Positions 42,241 through 51,796 of a DNA stretch of 64,000 bases are shown here, one piece after another (position 1 is the first letter of the stretch; every line of letters begins with the position of its first letter). The notes beneath the pieces were generated by a model that searched no databases, was not told where the DNA came from, and saw nothing but the letters and a program-made list of their open reading frames with translations. The stretch is from Cetobacterium sp. 8H (GTDB lineage: Bacteria > Fusobacteriota > Fusobacteriia > Fusobacteriales > Fusobacteriaceae): the NCBI RefSeq assembly GCF_014250675.1, contig NZ_JACHTG010000005.1, positions 1 to 64,000 of the forward strand, given 5' to 3'. Made by a program: the position numbers and the translations under genes.

Positions 42241-42663
42241 CTAATCTCTTCTTAACTTACCTCTTTTTTCATAAATTTCTGCAGCTTCTCTAACGAAGTT
42301 TGCATTTACTATAGCTCCATATTTATTTTCAAGTTCGTCTGCTATTTCTAAAAGTTCCTCTTTTTTAGATCTATTTGGTCTTAAAGCATTATATATTTCT
42401 AATATTCTTTCATCTGAAATTTTAACTAATTCACTAGCTCTTTGAAAGTTTCTTTTAATAGTTGGTTGCTCTGCAGCTTCAGCAACCTCTCCTTGAAGAT
42501 TTAGAGTTTCCGAAGAGATTCTAATATCTTGTGCTTTAATATCTTCATTTAAAACATTATCTAAAGTTATATCATCTAACGTTTTCCCAGTTGGAGTTTT
42601 TAACCATTCTTTTCTTTTCTCTCCTAAAGGATAATCTAGTTCAATGTTAATTTTTTTATTCAT
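42241..42663 (-). CDS. dhaE: Glycerol/diol dehydratase small subunit
   Basis: A 140-residue gamma subunit of the B12-dependent dehydratase: LDYPLGEKRKEWLKTPTGK near the N-terminus and RNFQRASELVKI in the middle are hallmark segments. It lacks the extended N-terminal encapsulation peptide of microcompartment-targeted PduE, agreeing with absence of shell genes. Sits between the medium subunit and the reactivase. Confidence 0.93.
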   Translation of the reverse strand: MNKKINIELDYPLGEKRKEWLKTPTGKTLDDITLDNVLNEDIKAQDIRISSETLNLQGEVAEAAEQPTIKRNFQRASELVKISDERILEIYNALRPNRSKKEELLEIADELENKYGAIVNANFVREAAEIYEKRGKLRRD

Positions 42664-42674
42664 TTTTCATCTCC

Positions 42675-43223
42675 TTATTCAAAAGTGTATTCTAACTCTT
42701 CAGGTTTTCCGTTATCTTTTACATGTTTTGTTTCTTTTATATGCAGTAATGCAGCTTTTGCTTGATATTTTGGTCTTACCATTTGATCACTTATTACAGG
42801 AACTGGATTTGGAGATTCCCCTTTAGCATATTTAGCAGCGTTTTTACCGATTAATCTGTAAATTTCTGGTGTCAGAAGTGGGGCCTGAGGGAATAGTTCT
42901 AAGTTATTTAAAGGCAGTAAATCCTTTTGATGTATAACTGTTGTTCCTTTAGATTGTATACCTATACCTATGCCTGAACCACTTAACTTAGCAGCATCAT
43001 TAGCTATAAAACAAACATCTGAAGTTCTAGTTACTCTTACTACCCTAGCTATTAATCCCTCTTCTTCTATTCCAGCAATTAGTTCCATTAATACTATATC
43101 ATGTGGAACGTCAGTTATAGTTTTATTTTGATATTTTTTAAATGCGGGTGCTAATCCGATAACTACTTCCTCTATTTTAACACCTTTTTTTGCAATTCCA
43201 ACCTCTTTTATTTTTATTTCCAT
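42675..43223 (-). CDS. dhaC: Glycerol/diol dehydratase medium subunit
   Basis: A 182-residue beta subunit with [36 protein letters not shown] and [15 protein letters not shown], all standard landmarks; these contact coenzyme B12. The N-terminus is short, as in glycerol dehydratases rather than shell-targeted PduD. Gap of 9-11 bp on both sides within the operon. Confidence 0.94.
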   Translation of the reverse strand: MEIKIKEVGIAKKGVKIEEVVIGLAPAFKKYQNKTITDVPHDIVLMELIAGIEEEGLIARVVRVTRTSDVCFIANDAAKLSGSGIGIGIQSKGTTVIHQKDLLPLNNLELFPQAPLLTPEIYRLIGKNAAKYAKGESPNPVPVISDQMVRPKYQAKAALLHIKETKHVKDNGKPEELEYTFE

Positions 43224-43232
43224 TTCTTCCTC

Positions 43233-44897
43233 CTATTCAATGCTCTCTGGCTTTATAGCTGTTGGAATATTAGAAATCTCATTCCATCTCTCTTCACTCA
43301 TTCTATATCCACTTCCTGGACCCATATAATCATTTTTATCATTTATTGCACTTACAATTTTAAAGTCTTTATTCAAAATAGCTGATGTTTGAAGATAGTC
43401 TCCCGAAACTCTTTGTTTTAACATATTAAGTACATTTTCTGCAACATCTTTAAATCCACTTTTACTTAAACCTTTCACTAAATCTAAACCAGTTATTCCT
43501 CTTTTTAAAAGTTCTTCAGCTCCTTTTAGATCTTGAACAACATCTCTAAGTGGCATATCTTTACTTCCATGTGCATAAGTTGCTGCGTATACCTCTTCAT
43601 CAGTTATTTCCGGAAGGTCTAACTCTTTAAATAATCCTTGAATTGCTTTAGCAGCTTTATTTCTTATTTTTATTACTTCTTCTTCAGATACTGGTCTTAA
43701 TCCACCATCAACTTTTAAATCTCTTTGTAAAATGTTATAGTCATCAAAATCCTCGGCATCAAAATTTGATCCAGCAAACATATTATCATAATTTGGAACT
43801 GCACTATATCCAGAGAAAATAAAATCTGTTCCAGGTAGCATCTGCATTAAAGTTCTAGCTGTTCTTCTTATATCAGAATGAGAAAAAGTTTGGTCATTAG
43901 CCGAAGCACATTCTAAATCTAAAAGCATTGCTATTAAGTTTTCTCCTAGAACTGCTCTAATTCCTCCTGGAAGTGCACCAGGCATTCCAATACAACTTAC
44001 TGCTCCATTTTGTAGTCCTTGAACTCCAGCTCCTCTAGTTATATAAATACATCTAGTTTCTAAGTATAACATTGATTTTCCTTCAGAATATCCCATTAAT
44101 GCTTCAGAACCTGTTCCTGAAGTAAATCTCATTTTTAAGCCTCTTGAAGCATAAGCTGATGCCAAAAATGCTTTTGACCAAGGGGTATCATCACCATCAG
44201 TAAATACTTGTTCTGTTCCATAAACAGAAACTGTTTCTGCATAACTTGTAAATCCTTTCATTCCAAGTTCTAATTCTGTAGCTTCTTCAACTGAACACTG
44301 AGTTAAAACTCCACCTCTTCCAACTTGAGATCCAACAAAAATAGCAATAGCATTAAATGGAGCATATCTTACAATTCCAACAGTTGTTTCTTGTTCATCG
44401 AACCCTCTGATAGCAGCTTCAGCTGCATCTGCTGAAATTTGTACTGGGTTATCTCTTAAATTTGTTACATGGCATTGATTAGAAGGAGTTTTTCTAGCTC
44501 TCATCTTTTGAACTGACATCATCATCTCTACAACATTTAGATGACTTATTACTTCGACCATTTTTGCAGGTGTTATTCCTGTAGTTATTTTAAGAATATC
44601 TTCTTTTTTAACATTTATATCAACTAACTTTTTTGCAATTTCTAATGTTGATAACTTCATCGCTTCTTCAGCATATCTTAAATCGATAGCATAATCAGCT
44701 ATGAAAAGATCTATCATATCAAAATCTTCTCTTTTTTTTCCATCTAACTCTATGATTTTTCCATTTTCAATTATTAAACTTGCTTTAGGGTCTAGAGGGC
44801 TATCCATAGCTATTAAACCTTCCTCTTTCCATTCTCCTATAAATCCATCTTTATTTACTGCTCGCTTACTTAAAGCTTCAAAACGTTTTGATTTCAT
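43233..44897 (-). CDS. dhaB: B12-dependent glycerol/diol dehydratase large subunit
   Basis: The 554-residue catalytic alpha subunit, a TIM barrel that converts glycerol to 3-hydroxypropionaldehyde (or propanediol to propanal) by adenosylcobalamin radicals. Recognisable segments include KRFEALSKRAVNKDGFIGEW, ARKTPSNQCHVTN, EQETTVGIVRYAPFNA and MLYLETRCIYITRGAG. Its neighbours (1,3-propanediol dehydrogenase, PocR) favour glycerol as substrate, but diol specificity cannot be excluded. Start ATG follows AGGAGG. Confidence 0.95.
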   Translation of the reverse strand: MKSKRFEALSKRAVNKDGFIGEWKEEGLIAMDSPLDPKASLIIENGKIIELDGKKREDFDMIDLFIADYAIDLRYAEEAMKLSTLEIAKKLVDINVKKEDILKITTGITPAKMVEVISHLNVVEMMMSVQKMRARKTPSNQCHVTNLRDNPVQISADAAEAAIRGFDEQETTVGIVRYAPFNAIAIFVGSQVGRGGVLTQCSVEEATELELGMKGFTSYAETVSVYGTEQVFTDGDDTPWSKAFLASAYASRGLKMRFTSGTGSEALMGYSEGKSMLYLETRCIYITRGAGVQGLQNGAVSCIGMPGALPGGIRAVLGENLIAMLLDLECASANDQTFSHSDIRRTARTLMQMLPGTDFIFSGYSAVPNYDNMFAGSNFDAEDFDDYNILQRDLKVDGGLRPVSEEEVIKIRNKAAKAIQGLFKELDLPEITDEEVYAATYAHGSKDMPLRDVVQDLKGAEELLKRGITGLDLVKGLSKSGFKDVAENVLNMLKQRVSGDYLQTSAILNKDFKIVSAINDKNDYMGPGSGYRMSEERWNEISNIPTAIKPESIE

Positions 44898-44913
44898 TAC
44901 TCCTCCTATAAAA

Positions 44914-45330
44914 TTATAAAGAATTTAGTGCCGCTTTAGCTATTTCCATATCCTCTTCAACTGTTCCACCACTTACACCAACAGCTCCAACAATTTCCCC
45001 TTTTATAATAATAGGAAAGCCACCACCAAAAGTTATTATTCTCGAGTTATTTGTTAAATTTAAACCATATAAACTTTCTCCAGGTAAAACAACTTCACTA
45101 AGTTGATCGGTTCCTTTTTTTAATGCCCAAGCAGTAAAAGCTTTATTTATAGATATATCAACACTAGTTACAAAAGCTTCATCCATTCTTTCTAAATATA
45201 ATAAGTTTCCTCCATTATCAACAACAGAAAATACTACAGGAACCTTTATTTCTAAAGCTTTTTTTAGTGCTGCAGTACCCATTTTTTTTGAAGCATTCAA
45301 AGTGATTTGATTAAAACTTTTTGTAATCAT
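44914..45330 (-). CDS. GlcG/HbpS-family protein (PduO C-terminal-like)
   Basis: A 138-residue protein of the DUF336 family: AALKKALEIKVPVVFSVVDNGGNLLYLERMD is split here by the helix-strand border, and GGGFPIIIKGEIVGAVGVSGG is the conserved C-terminal segment. Homologues are heme- or corrinoid-associated modules beside glycerol/propanediol and glycolate genes. It is the first gene of the dehydratase operon; a role in cofactor handling is likely but unproved. Confidence 0.88.
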   Translation of the reverse strand: MITKSFNQITLNASKKMGTAALKKALEIKVPVVFSVVDNGGNLLYLERMDEAFVTSVDISINKAFTAWALKKGTDQLSEVVLPGESLYGLNLTNNSRIITFGGGFPIIIKGEIVGAVGVSGGTVEEDMEIAKAALNSL

Positions 45331-45458
45331 AACTTTTACCTCCCTATTTTCTTATTTTTATGTTCATATATCGAATAATAACAACTTCTTATACATACTT
45401 CAAGGTAATTAAATTCCTTAAGTTAGTATTTTTTTGTCATTTTTAATAGATATGACTT

Positions 45459-45500
45459 TTTTTTACCATTTTTAGATAGTTTTTTACCTTGTTTAGATAT
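45459..45500 (+). promoter_or_regulatory. Tandem 21-bp direct repeats upstream of dhaT (candidate PocR site)
   Basis: TTTTTTACC-N3-TTTAGATA occurs twice in direct tandem with TTAGATA starting at 45472 and 45493, exactly 21 bp apart. A weaker ATAGATA lies at 45446. Same-face direct repeats are the usual target of AraC-type activators. The position, in the dhaT/dehydratase divergent region about 60 bp before dhaT, suits activation. Confidence 0.55.
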
Positions 45501-45559
45501 TATTTTTTTGTTATTCTAAAAATGAAACAATGATTACTTTATTTTTGGAGGAGATTATA

Positions 45560-46717
45560 ATGAGATTTTATGATTATTTAATGCCTAGTGTTAACTTTTT
45601 TGGACCAGGATGTCTTAGTGTAGTTGGGGATAGAGCTCAAATACTAAACGGAAAAAAAGCTTTAATTGTTACGGATAAATTTTTACACTCTTTAAAAGAT
45701 GGAGCTGTTGAAAAAACTATAAAGTATTTAGATGAAGTTGGAATTCAAAGCGTAATATTTGATAATGTTGAGCCAAATCCTAAAGATACAAATGTGTATG
45801 AAGGTGCTGATATATATAGAAAAGAAGGGTGTGACATGATTATCACAGTTGGAGGAGGTTCGCCTCATGATTGTGGTAAAGGAATCGGAATAGCTGTTAC
45901 ACATCCAGGAGATATTTGTGATTATGCTGGAATTGAGACTTTAATAAATCCACTTCCTCCAATTATCGCTATCAATACTACAGCAGGAACTGCTTCTGAA
46001 GTTACAAGACATGCAGTTATTACTAATACTAAAACTAAAGTAAAGTTTGTCATTGTTAGTTGGAGAAACTTACCACAAGTTTCCATTAATGATCCATTAC
46101 TTATGGTTGGAAAACCAGCTGGATTAACTGCTGCTACAGGTATGGATGCTCTTACTCATGCTATTGAAGCATATGTGTCAAAAGATGCTAATCCTGTTAC
46201 AGATGCTGCTGCTATTCAAGCAATTAAACTGATCTCACAAAATTTAAGACAAGCTGTTGCTAATGGGGAAAATTTAAAGGCTAGAGAAAATATGGCGTAT
46301 GGGTCACTTTTAGCTGGTATGGCATTTAATAATGGAAATTTAGGTTATGTTCATGCTATGGCCCATCAATTAGGTGGACTTTATGATATGCCACATGGTG
46401 TTGCGAACGCTATGCTACTTCCTCATGTTTGTCGTTATAATATGATTGCTAATCTTGAAAAATTCGCTGATATAGCTGAATTTATGGGAGAGAAAATAGA
46501 TGGATTATCAGTTGTTGAAGCTGCAGAAAAATCTATAGATGCTATTTTAAGACTTTCAAGTGATGTTGGAATTCCTAAGAGCTTAAGAGAAGCAGGAGTT
46601 AAAGAAGAAGATATTGAACTTATGTCAATTAATGCTTTAAAAGATGGAAATGCTTTTAGTAATCCAAGAAAAGGAAATGAAAAAGAAGTTGCTAATATAT
46701 TTAGAAGCGCTATGTAA
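45560..46717 (+). CDS. dhaT: 1,3-propanediol dehydrogenase
   Basis: A 385-residue iron-dependent alcohol dehydrogenase that reduces 3-hydroxypropionaldehyde to 1,3-propanediol with NADH. It starts MRFYDYLMPSVNFFGPG as DhaT does; NAD loop GGGSPHDCGKG (about 97-107); metal-binding DALTHAIEAY, with histidines in AMAHQLGG and MPHGVANA. I start at ATG 45560 behind GGAGGAG. Divergent from the dehydratase operon and followed by a strong terminator. Confidence 0.95.
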   Translation: MRFYDYLMPSVNFFGPGCLSVVGDRAQILNGKKALIVTDKFLHSLKDGAVEKTIKYLDEVGIQSVIFDNVEPNPKDTNVYEGADIYRKEGCDMIITVGGGSPHDCGKGIGIAVTHPGDICDYAGIETLINPLPPIIAINTTAGTASEVTRHAVITNTKTKVKFVIVSWRNLPQVSINDPLLMVGKPAGLTAATGMDALTHAIEAYVSKDANPVTDAAAIQAIKLISQNLRQAVANGENLKARENMAYGSLLAGMAFNNGNLGYVHAMAHQLGGLYDMPHGVANAMLLPHVCRYNMIANLEKFADIAEFMGEKIDGLSVVEAAEKSIDAILRLSSDVGIPKSLREAGVKEEDIELMSINALKDGNAFSNPRKGNEKEVANIFRSAM

Positions 46718-46764
46718 TAGCTAATAAAAAAGCCTCCAATTGGAGGCTTTTTTTATTAGCTATA
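46716..46764. terminator. Near-palindromic terminator of dhaT
   Basis: AAAAAAGCCTCC pairs directly with GGAGGCTTTTTT; the symmetry extends outward through ATAGCTAATA/TATTAGCTAT. Confidence 0.92.
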
Positions 46765-46873
46765 TGAACTGGGGTAGATTTTAGAATTTTACAGGAATTT
46801 TCTCGAATATAGAGAACAATATTAATATATAAGCTTAAAGAATTTACAAATAGAATTTTGAATGGGGGGAAAG

Positions 46874-48988
46874 ATGAGAAAATTAAAATTGTTAACAGTA
46901 TATTCTATTATTACTATGTGTACTTTTTCTCAAGATGGAGCTATAAAGCTGGAAGATTCAGTTATTGTTTCAACCACAGGATTTGAGACACCTCTTTTTT
47001 CAGAGAATAAAAATGTTACAGTTTTATTTAAAGAGCAGATTGACAATGGAAATTATAAAAATGTAGAAGATGTTTTAAGAGATGCACCCAATATAATTGT
47101 CCAAGATACATATTTTGGACCAAGAGTTGATATTAGAGGAAATGGAGAAAAATCAATTTCTAAAGTAAAAGTTTTATTAGATGGAATAGCTTTAAATCCA
47201 ATTGAAGATGCTATGGGAACGCTTCCTATTAATACTATATCCTTAAACTCTATCGAGAAAATAGAGATAATTCCTAGTGGAGGAACTGTTTTAAACGGTT
47301 CAGGAAGTTCAGGTGGAGTTGTAAATATTATAACAAAAACTTCTTTAAAAAAAGAATTTCTAGTTTTCGAAGGCGGAGTGAAGTCCTATGATTTTAGAGA
47401 TATAGGTCTATCATTAGGACAGAATTTAAGTGAGGATATATATGGAAACTTCAATTATAGTTATTTGAAAGGTAATGGCTATAGAGATGGAGATTCTCAA
47501 GAGTCTAATAATTTTAATGGAGGAATAGATTATACTTTAGATGAAAAAAATAGACTTAAATTTCAGATAGGATATTTTGATGAAAATAGAGATTATTCTA
47601 CGGGAGTAGATAAAAAAGAGTTAGAAAAAGATAGAAAAGCTATGGGATTTCCAATTATAAGTACTTTTAAAAGAGAGAGCTATGTTTTAGATTATGAATA
47701 TAAGCTTAATGATTCTTTAACTATTTTAAATACTTTTTACTATAATAGCTCTAAAAGAGATTTTACTGAAAACTCTCTTATGGATTATGAGATCCCAAAA
47801 TTAGGAAGTATGCCTTTTGATATTTTAGGAAAGGATTTACCAGTCTCAATGCATGGATTTTTTAAAGAAGAAGGAAAAGGTGCAAAAGTAAGAGGGAAAT
47901 ATACCTATGAAAAAGGGGAAACTATTTTAGGTTATGACTATAACTATACAAAACTTCTTAGAACTAGTGAGATTCAAGCAAACGGTTATTTTTTTCCAAA
48001 GTTAATGCCAAATTTTAAAATAAAAGGGGATGTGAGAGTAGATTTAAGAAATGATATTTTTAAAGAGACAAATGCTCTCTATGGAATAAATAAATATAAC
48101 ATAACAGATCGATTAGAACTTATTTTGGGAGCTAGGTATGAACATTCAAGATTTGGTGGGAAAAGAATTAACGAAACTGAGATACTCTCAATGAATAGGA
48201 TTTATGAGTATAAAGAGTTAGAAAGCCAAGAAAAAAGTGACAACTATGCTTTTGAGTTAGGGACAAATTATAGATATAGTGACTCTGGAACAATTTATAC
48301 AGGATATGAAAGAGGTTTTACATCACCATTACCAGGTCAAATTACAGATAAAATAGATATGAAATATGTTCCAAATAATTTGAAATCAGAGACTTCAGAT
48401 AACTTTGAAATTGGAGCTAGAGATATCATAGGAGAGACTTTTGTAAATTTCTCTTTATTTCTTACTTTTACTCATGATGAAATTATGCTGATTCAAAAGA
48501 ACTCATATAATCCTGCAATAAAAGAGTGGCAATATAAAAATTTGAATGAGGTTAGAAAGTTTGGAGGAGAATTATATTTAGAACAGTACTTTGAAAAGCT
48601 GACAACATATCAATCGGTTTCATATGTGCACACAGAGATAACAGAGGGGCTATACAGCGGCGAGGAGTTACCTATGGTACCTAAGGGTAAAATAATATTA
48701 GGAATGGGTTATGAGTTGAATGATAGAGCCACAATCAATGCTAACTTTAATTTGATTGGAAGCTATATGGTTAAAGAATATGATAGAGATAATATACCAG
48801 TAAATACACAGATTAATAGCTATAACTATACTGATATCATGATGACTTATAAGATAACAGAACTTTTTAGTATAAGTTTTGGAATCAACAATCTATTCAA
48901 TCAAAAGTATAACTATGAAGAGATGAGTACAATATCAGTTCCAGCTCCGGGTATAAATTATTTTCTTTCAGGAAAAGTTCAGATTTAA
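46874..48988 (+). CDS. TonB-dependent outer-membrane receptor
   Basis: A 704-residue receptor. Signal peptide (to about FSQ), plug domain (about 25-150: DVLRDAPNIIVQD, VDIRGNGEKS, IEIIPSGGTVLNGSGSSGGVVNIITK), then a 22-strand barrel with FGINNLFNQKYNYEE and an aromatic/charged end. Start ATG 46874 follows GGGGGAAAG. No B12 riboswitch or obvious Fur box is seen upstream, so the ligand stays open: corrinoid uptake is attractive beside a B12-dependent dehydratase, but a siderophore or heme is as likely. Confidence 0.92.
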   Translation: MRKLKLLTVYSIITMCTFSQDGAIKLEDSVIVSTTGFETPLFSENKNVTVLFKEQIDNGNYKNVEDVLRDAPNIIVQDTYFGPRVDIRGNGEKSISKVKVLLDGIALNPIEDAMGTLPINTISLNSIEKIEIIPSGGTVLNGSGSSGGVVNIITKTSLKKEFLVFEGGVKSYDFRDIGLSLGQNLSEDIYGNFNYSYLKGNGYRDGDSQESNNFNGGIDYTLDEKNRLKFQIGYFDENRDYSTGVDKKELEKDRKAMGFPIISTFKRESYVLDYEYKLNDSLTILNTFYYNSSKRDFTENSLMDYEIPKLGSMPFDILGKDLPVSMHGFFKEEGKGAKVRGKYTYEKGETILGYDYNYTKLLRTSEIQANGYFFPKLMPNFKIKGDVRVDLRNDIFKETNALYGINKYNITDRLELILGARYEHSRFGGKRINETEILSMNRIYEYKELESQEKSDNYAFELGTNYRYSDSGTIYTGYERGFTSPLPGQITDKIDMKYVPNNLKSETSDNFEIGARDIIGETFVNFSLFLTFTHDEIMLIQKNSYNPAIKEWQYKNLNEVRKFGGELYLEQYFEKLTTYQSVSYVHTEITEGLYSGEELPMVPKGKIILGMGYELNDRATINANFNLIGSYMVKEYDRDNIPVNTQINSYNYTDIMMTYKITELFSISFGINNLFNQKYNYEEMSTISVPAPGINYFLSGKVQI

Positions 48989-49002
48989 AAAGTTATATAT
49001 TT

Positions 49003-49040
49003 TGAAGCTAGCTATATTAACTTATAGCTAGCTTTTTTAT
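49003..49040. terminator. Terminator between convergent genes
   Basis: AAGCTAGCTATA pairs with TATAGCTAGCTT around TTAACT, followed by T. Confidence 0.85.
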
Positions 49041-49051
49041 TAGTTAACTTG

Positions 49052-51532
49052 CTAATTTAAGATTGATTGACCTGCGATAATTCCAAAAATGAGACTATCA
49101 GAGATAGCAGTTCCAGTTAGACAGCTAGCCCCATGCAATCCACCAGTAACTTCACCAGCAGCAAAAAATTTTTTTATAGGAATATTTTCATCATCTAAAA
49201 CTTGAGCATGTTCATCTATTAATATACCACCATTTGTATAATGAACAGATGGAGAAATCTTTAAAAAATAAAAAGGAGGAATTAAAATTTTAAAGTTAAG
49301 ATTTCTACGATTAAACTCTAAGTCTTCATGGTTTATAACATAATTGTTATAGTTGCTAATTGTATTTTTTAAATTTTGTGAGTTGATTTCCATAAAATCA
49401 CAGCCTTCTTCAATAGTATTAAAAGATTTAAAAGAATTTATAGATGTAATTCTAAAAAGTTCATCTTTAAATTTCTTAGTATAATTAAATTTTTTTTCTA
49501 AGAAACTGTCCCAAATTATAAAAGCACACTGATTTTCTTGTGAAAGAATATTTTCTGAAAGAATATTCCTATTTAAATTTTCTTTAGCAAATCGGCATCC
49601 GTTTTTATTGATAAGAATAGCCCCATCATAAATGGCATATCCTATATGAGAAAGTTCACCAGAATTATAATTAGCAAATGGAATAGTTTCAACACATTCC
49701 ATATTTGAAAGTTTAGCTCCTATTTTTGTAGAAAATATAATACCATCACCAGTGCTTCCGCTATTGTTCGTACAGTTGTATCTAGAGTCAAGATTTTTAA
49801 CAAAAGATTGTCTAAGAAATAAGTTATTACTAAATCCTCCGCTAGCAAGAATAACTCTTTTATTAGCCATAATTTTTTTTTCTATTCCCTTAATTTCAAA
49901 AATAGCTCCTTTGACCTCTTTATTTTCATAAATTAAATTTTTACAGATTGAATTAGTAAAGATTTGTACTCCAAGATTTAAAGCTCTTTCATTTAGTCTA
50001 GAAATTAATTCTACTCCATATCGTCCAGGAATTTTTTTCTGAAGATATTCGTTAATTTTAAATTTAAATATTCCCTCATTTTCAAATTTAAAATTAATTT
50101 CTTCAGACAACCAATTTTCTAAATTTTTTAAATTTTTTAAAAAAGTATCCACTAATTTAACTGAATTCATTCCTTTTCCAACAGATAAAAGATCTGTTTT
50201 TAGATTCTCAACACTTTTTATATTACTAAAATCAGGAAATATAAATGTTCCAAGAGATAAAAGTGTATTTCCACCAATATATGGCATTTTTTCAAAAATA
50301 GCAACAGATAATCCTTGTTTTCTAGCTTCTATTGAAGCTGCAAGACCAGCAGCTCCGCATCCTATTATGATGACATCAAAAATAGAATCAGAACTTTTAG
50401 ATTGATTTTTATCCCATCCTATTTTTGGAAGAATATTAGATTTAAAAAATAGAAAATTTAAATAATTTTTATCACCGCCAGCATTTATAAGAGCATCTTT
50501 TACAGCACTTTTAATACCTTTAGAAGTGTAAGAACAACCTGATGTATTGGGTATATAAATAGAGTTTTCCTGCTCTATAATTTTGGGAATAATCTCAAAA
50601 GCAGGTGCAGAAATTATAGGTGTTTCTCTATGAGAAAGAATAGTTATTTTTTTTATTTTATTTTTGCAAATTAAAACTTTTAAATTTATTTCGCCATTGT
50701 ATCCAAGTCCATAAGAAGGATAAACTCCATCTTTCAAAATTAAATTTTTAGATTCTTGTATCTCTAATGGGATTTGTATTTCTTTAATATAACTTTTATT
50801 ATTTTGAGGCATAAAAAAATTTATAAGTTCAATTTCATAAAACTGTTTTTTTAAATTCAAATTATTTTTTAAAGCAAAATCAAACATTTTTTTTAAAGCG
50901 AGTTCTCTATTTTCTGAGTAAGTAATTGTTAAAAAAATTCCATTTTCAATAGTATCATAGCTAGAGTTATTTTTGTCTTGAAAAATTAAAATTGGAGAAT
51001 CAACCACAGAATTTTCTTTGTTTGTAAAAAAGACATTTCCTAAATGAGCATATCCATTTCCAATTGTGGTATCAAGTAGTTGAAAAGTACTTAAAATATT
51101 TTCTGAAAGTATATTATCATCTAAAGATATGTAATTTCTTTTTGGAAAATTTTTAATTGCTATTTTATCGTGAACATTGATATTTAGAACCTCCATAGAA
51201 TAGAGAATATTTTTTTTGATCTCTTTCAATTCATCTATTTTCTTATTAATTTCTTCTAATTTTTTTTGATGATTTTGAAAAAAAAGATTTATATTTTGAT
51301 TTTGAGAATTTTTTATATGTTCTTGAATTTCTTTTAAATTAAATCCTTTTTGTTTAAGAGAGTCGATCAATTTAATTTTTAAAAGTTGATAGTTTTTATA
51401 ATATCTATAGCCTGTCTTAGGATTGATATAATCAGGAACAATTAAGTTAATATCACTATAATATCGAATAGTTTTTTCACTTAAAGAAGATTTTTTGCTT
51501 AATTCACCAATACTTAAAAACTCTTTTTTCAT
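49052..51532 (-). CDS. MerR regulator fused to FMN-binding and fumarate-reductase-type FAD domains
   Basis: One continuous frame of 826 residues. Domains: MerR DNA-binding domain (1-72, SIGELSKKSSLSEKTIRYYSD), coiled coil (75-115), GyrI/BmrR-like effector domain (118-258), FMN_bind domain (262-352) and FAD_binding_2 reductase domain (383-826, GCGAAGLAAS to GEVTGGLHG). No signal peptide, so it is cytoplasmic. The FMN motif is altered (SGCSYTS, Pro328 where the acidic residue is expected), and the substrate Arg of the HGxNRLGG motif is Cys804, while His764 remains. It therefore looks more like a flavin-based sensor than an enzyme. Divergent from the acyl-CoA dehydrogenase operon. Confidence 0.9.
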   Translation of the reverse strand: MKKEFLSIGELSKKSSLSEKTIRYYSDINLIVPDYINPKTGYRYYKNYQLLKIKLIDSLKQKGFNLKEIQEHIKNSQNQNINLFFQNHQKKLEEINKKIDELKEIKKNILYSMEVLNINVHDKIAIKNFPKRNYISLDDNILSENILSTFQLLDTTIGNGYAHLGNVFFTNKENSVVDSPILIFQDKNNSSYDTIENGIFLTITYSENRELALKKMFDFALKNNLNLKKQFYEIELINFFMPQNNKSYIKEIQIPLEIQESKNLILKDGVYPSYGLGYNGEINLKVLICKNKIKKITILSHRETPIISAPAFEIIPKIIEQENSIYIPNTSGCSYTSKGIKSAVKDALINAGGDKNYLNFLFFKSNILPKIGWDKNQSKSSDSIFDVIIIGCGAAGLAASIEARKQGLSVAIFEKMPYIGGNTLLSLGTFIFPDFSNIKSVENLKTDLLSVGKGMNSVKLVDTFLKNLKNLENWLSEEINFKFENEGIFKFKINEYLQKKIPGRYGVELISRLNERALNLGVQIFTNSICKNLIYENKEVKGAIFEIKGIEKKIMANKRVILASGGFSNNLFLRQSFVKNLDSRYNCTNNSGSTGDGIIFSTKIGAKLSNMECVETIPFANYNSGELSHIGYAIYDGAILINKNGCRFAKENLNRNILSENILSQENQCAFIIWDSFLEKKFNYTKKFKDELFRITSINSFKSFNTIEEGCDFMEINSQNLKNTISNYNNYVINHEDLEFNRRNLNFKILIPPFYFLKISPSVHYTNGGILIDEHAQVLDDENIPIKKFFAAGEVTGGLHGASCLTGTAISDSLIFGIIAGQSILN

Positions 51533-51701
51533 TTATTTCCCCCAAAATATATTTGTTTATAAAAGATTATAGTTTATTTTTTTAAAATATGGAAGAATAA
51601 AAAACTTTCCAGTAACTAGAGAGTTTTTTTTGAGAAAAAATATAAAATTAAGAATACCCTAGTAGTGGATAATTTAGAGGAAAAATTAAAATAAAAATTG
51701 A

Positions 51702-51712
51702 TTTGCCGCAAA
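51702..51712. promoter_or_regulatory. Small dyad TTTGC-C-GCAAA in the divergent promoter region
   Basis: A perfect 5+1+5 inverted repeat between the MerR-fusion gene and the acyl-CoA dehydrogenase operon. It is the only GC-containing dyad there and a possible site for the MerR domain. Weak evidence. Confidence 0.3.
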
Positions 51713-51738
51713 GTTGTGTTAACATTTAGACATATAAC

Positions 51739-51785
51739 AGAACTTAAAGATTTTAAAAAGAACTTAAAGAATGTAAAAAGAACGA
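51739..51785 (+). repeat. 20-bp tandem repeat in the operon leader
   Basis: AGAACTTAAAGATTTTAAAA and AGAACTTAAAGAATGTAAAA follow each other directly, with a third partial unit AGAACGATT running into the Shine-Dalgarno of the first gene. Two mismatches between full units. Could be a binding site or replication slippage product. Confidence 0.6.
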
Positions 51786-51796
51786 TTGGAGGACTA

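Noticed and set aside
46765-46873. Cobalamin riboswitch upstream of the TonB-dependent receptor
   Set aside because: The space is too short and no B12-box sequence (GCCACTG-like) is visible.
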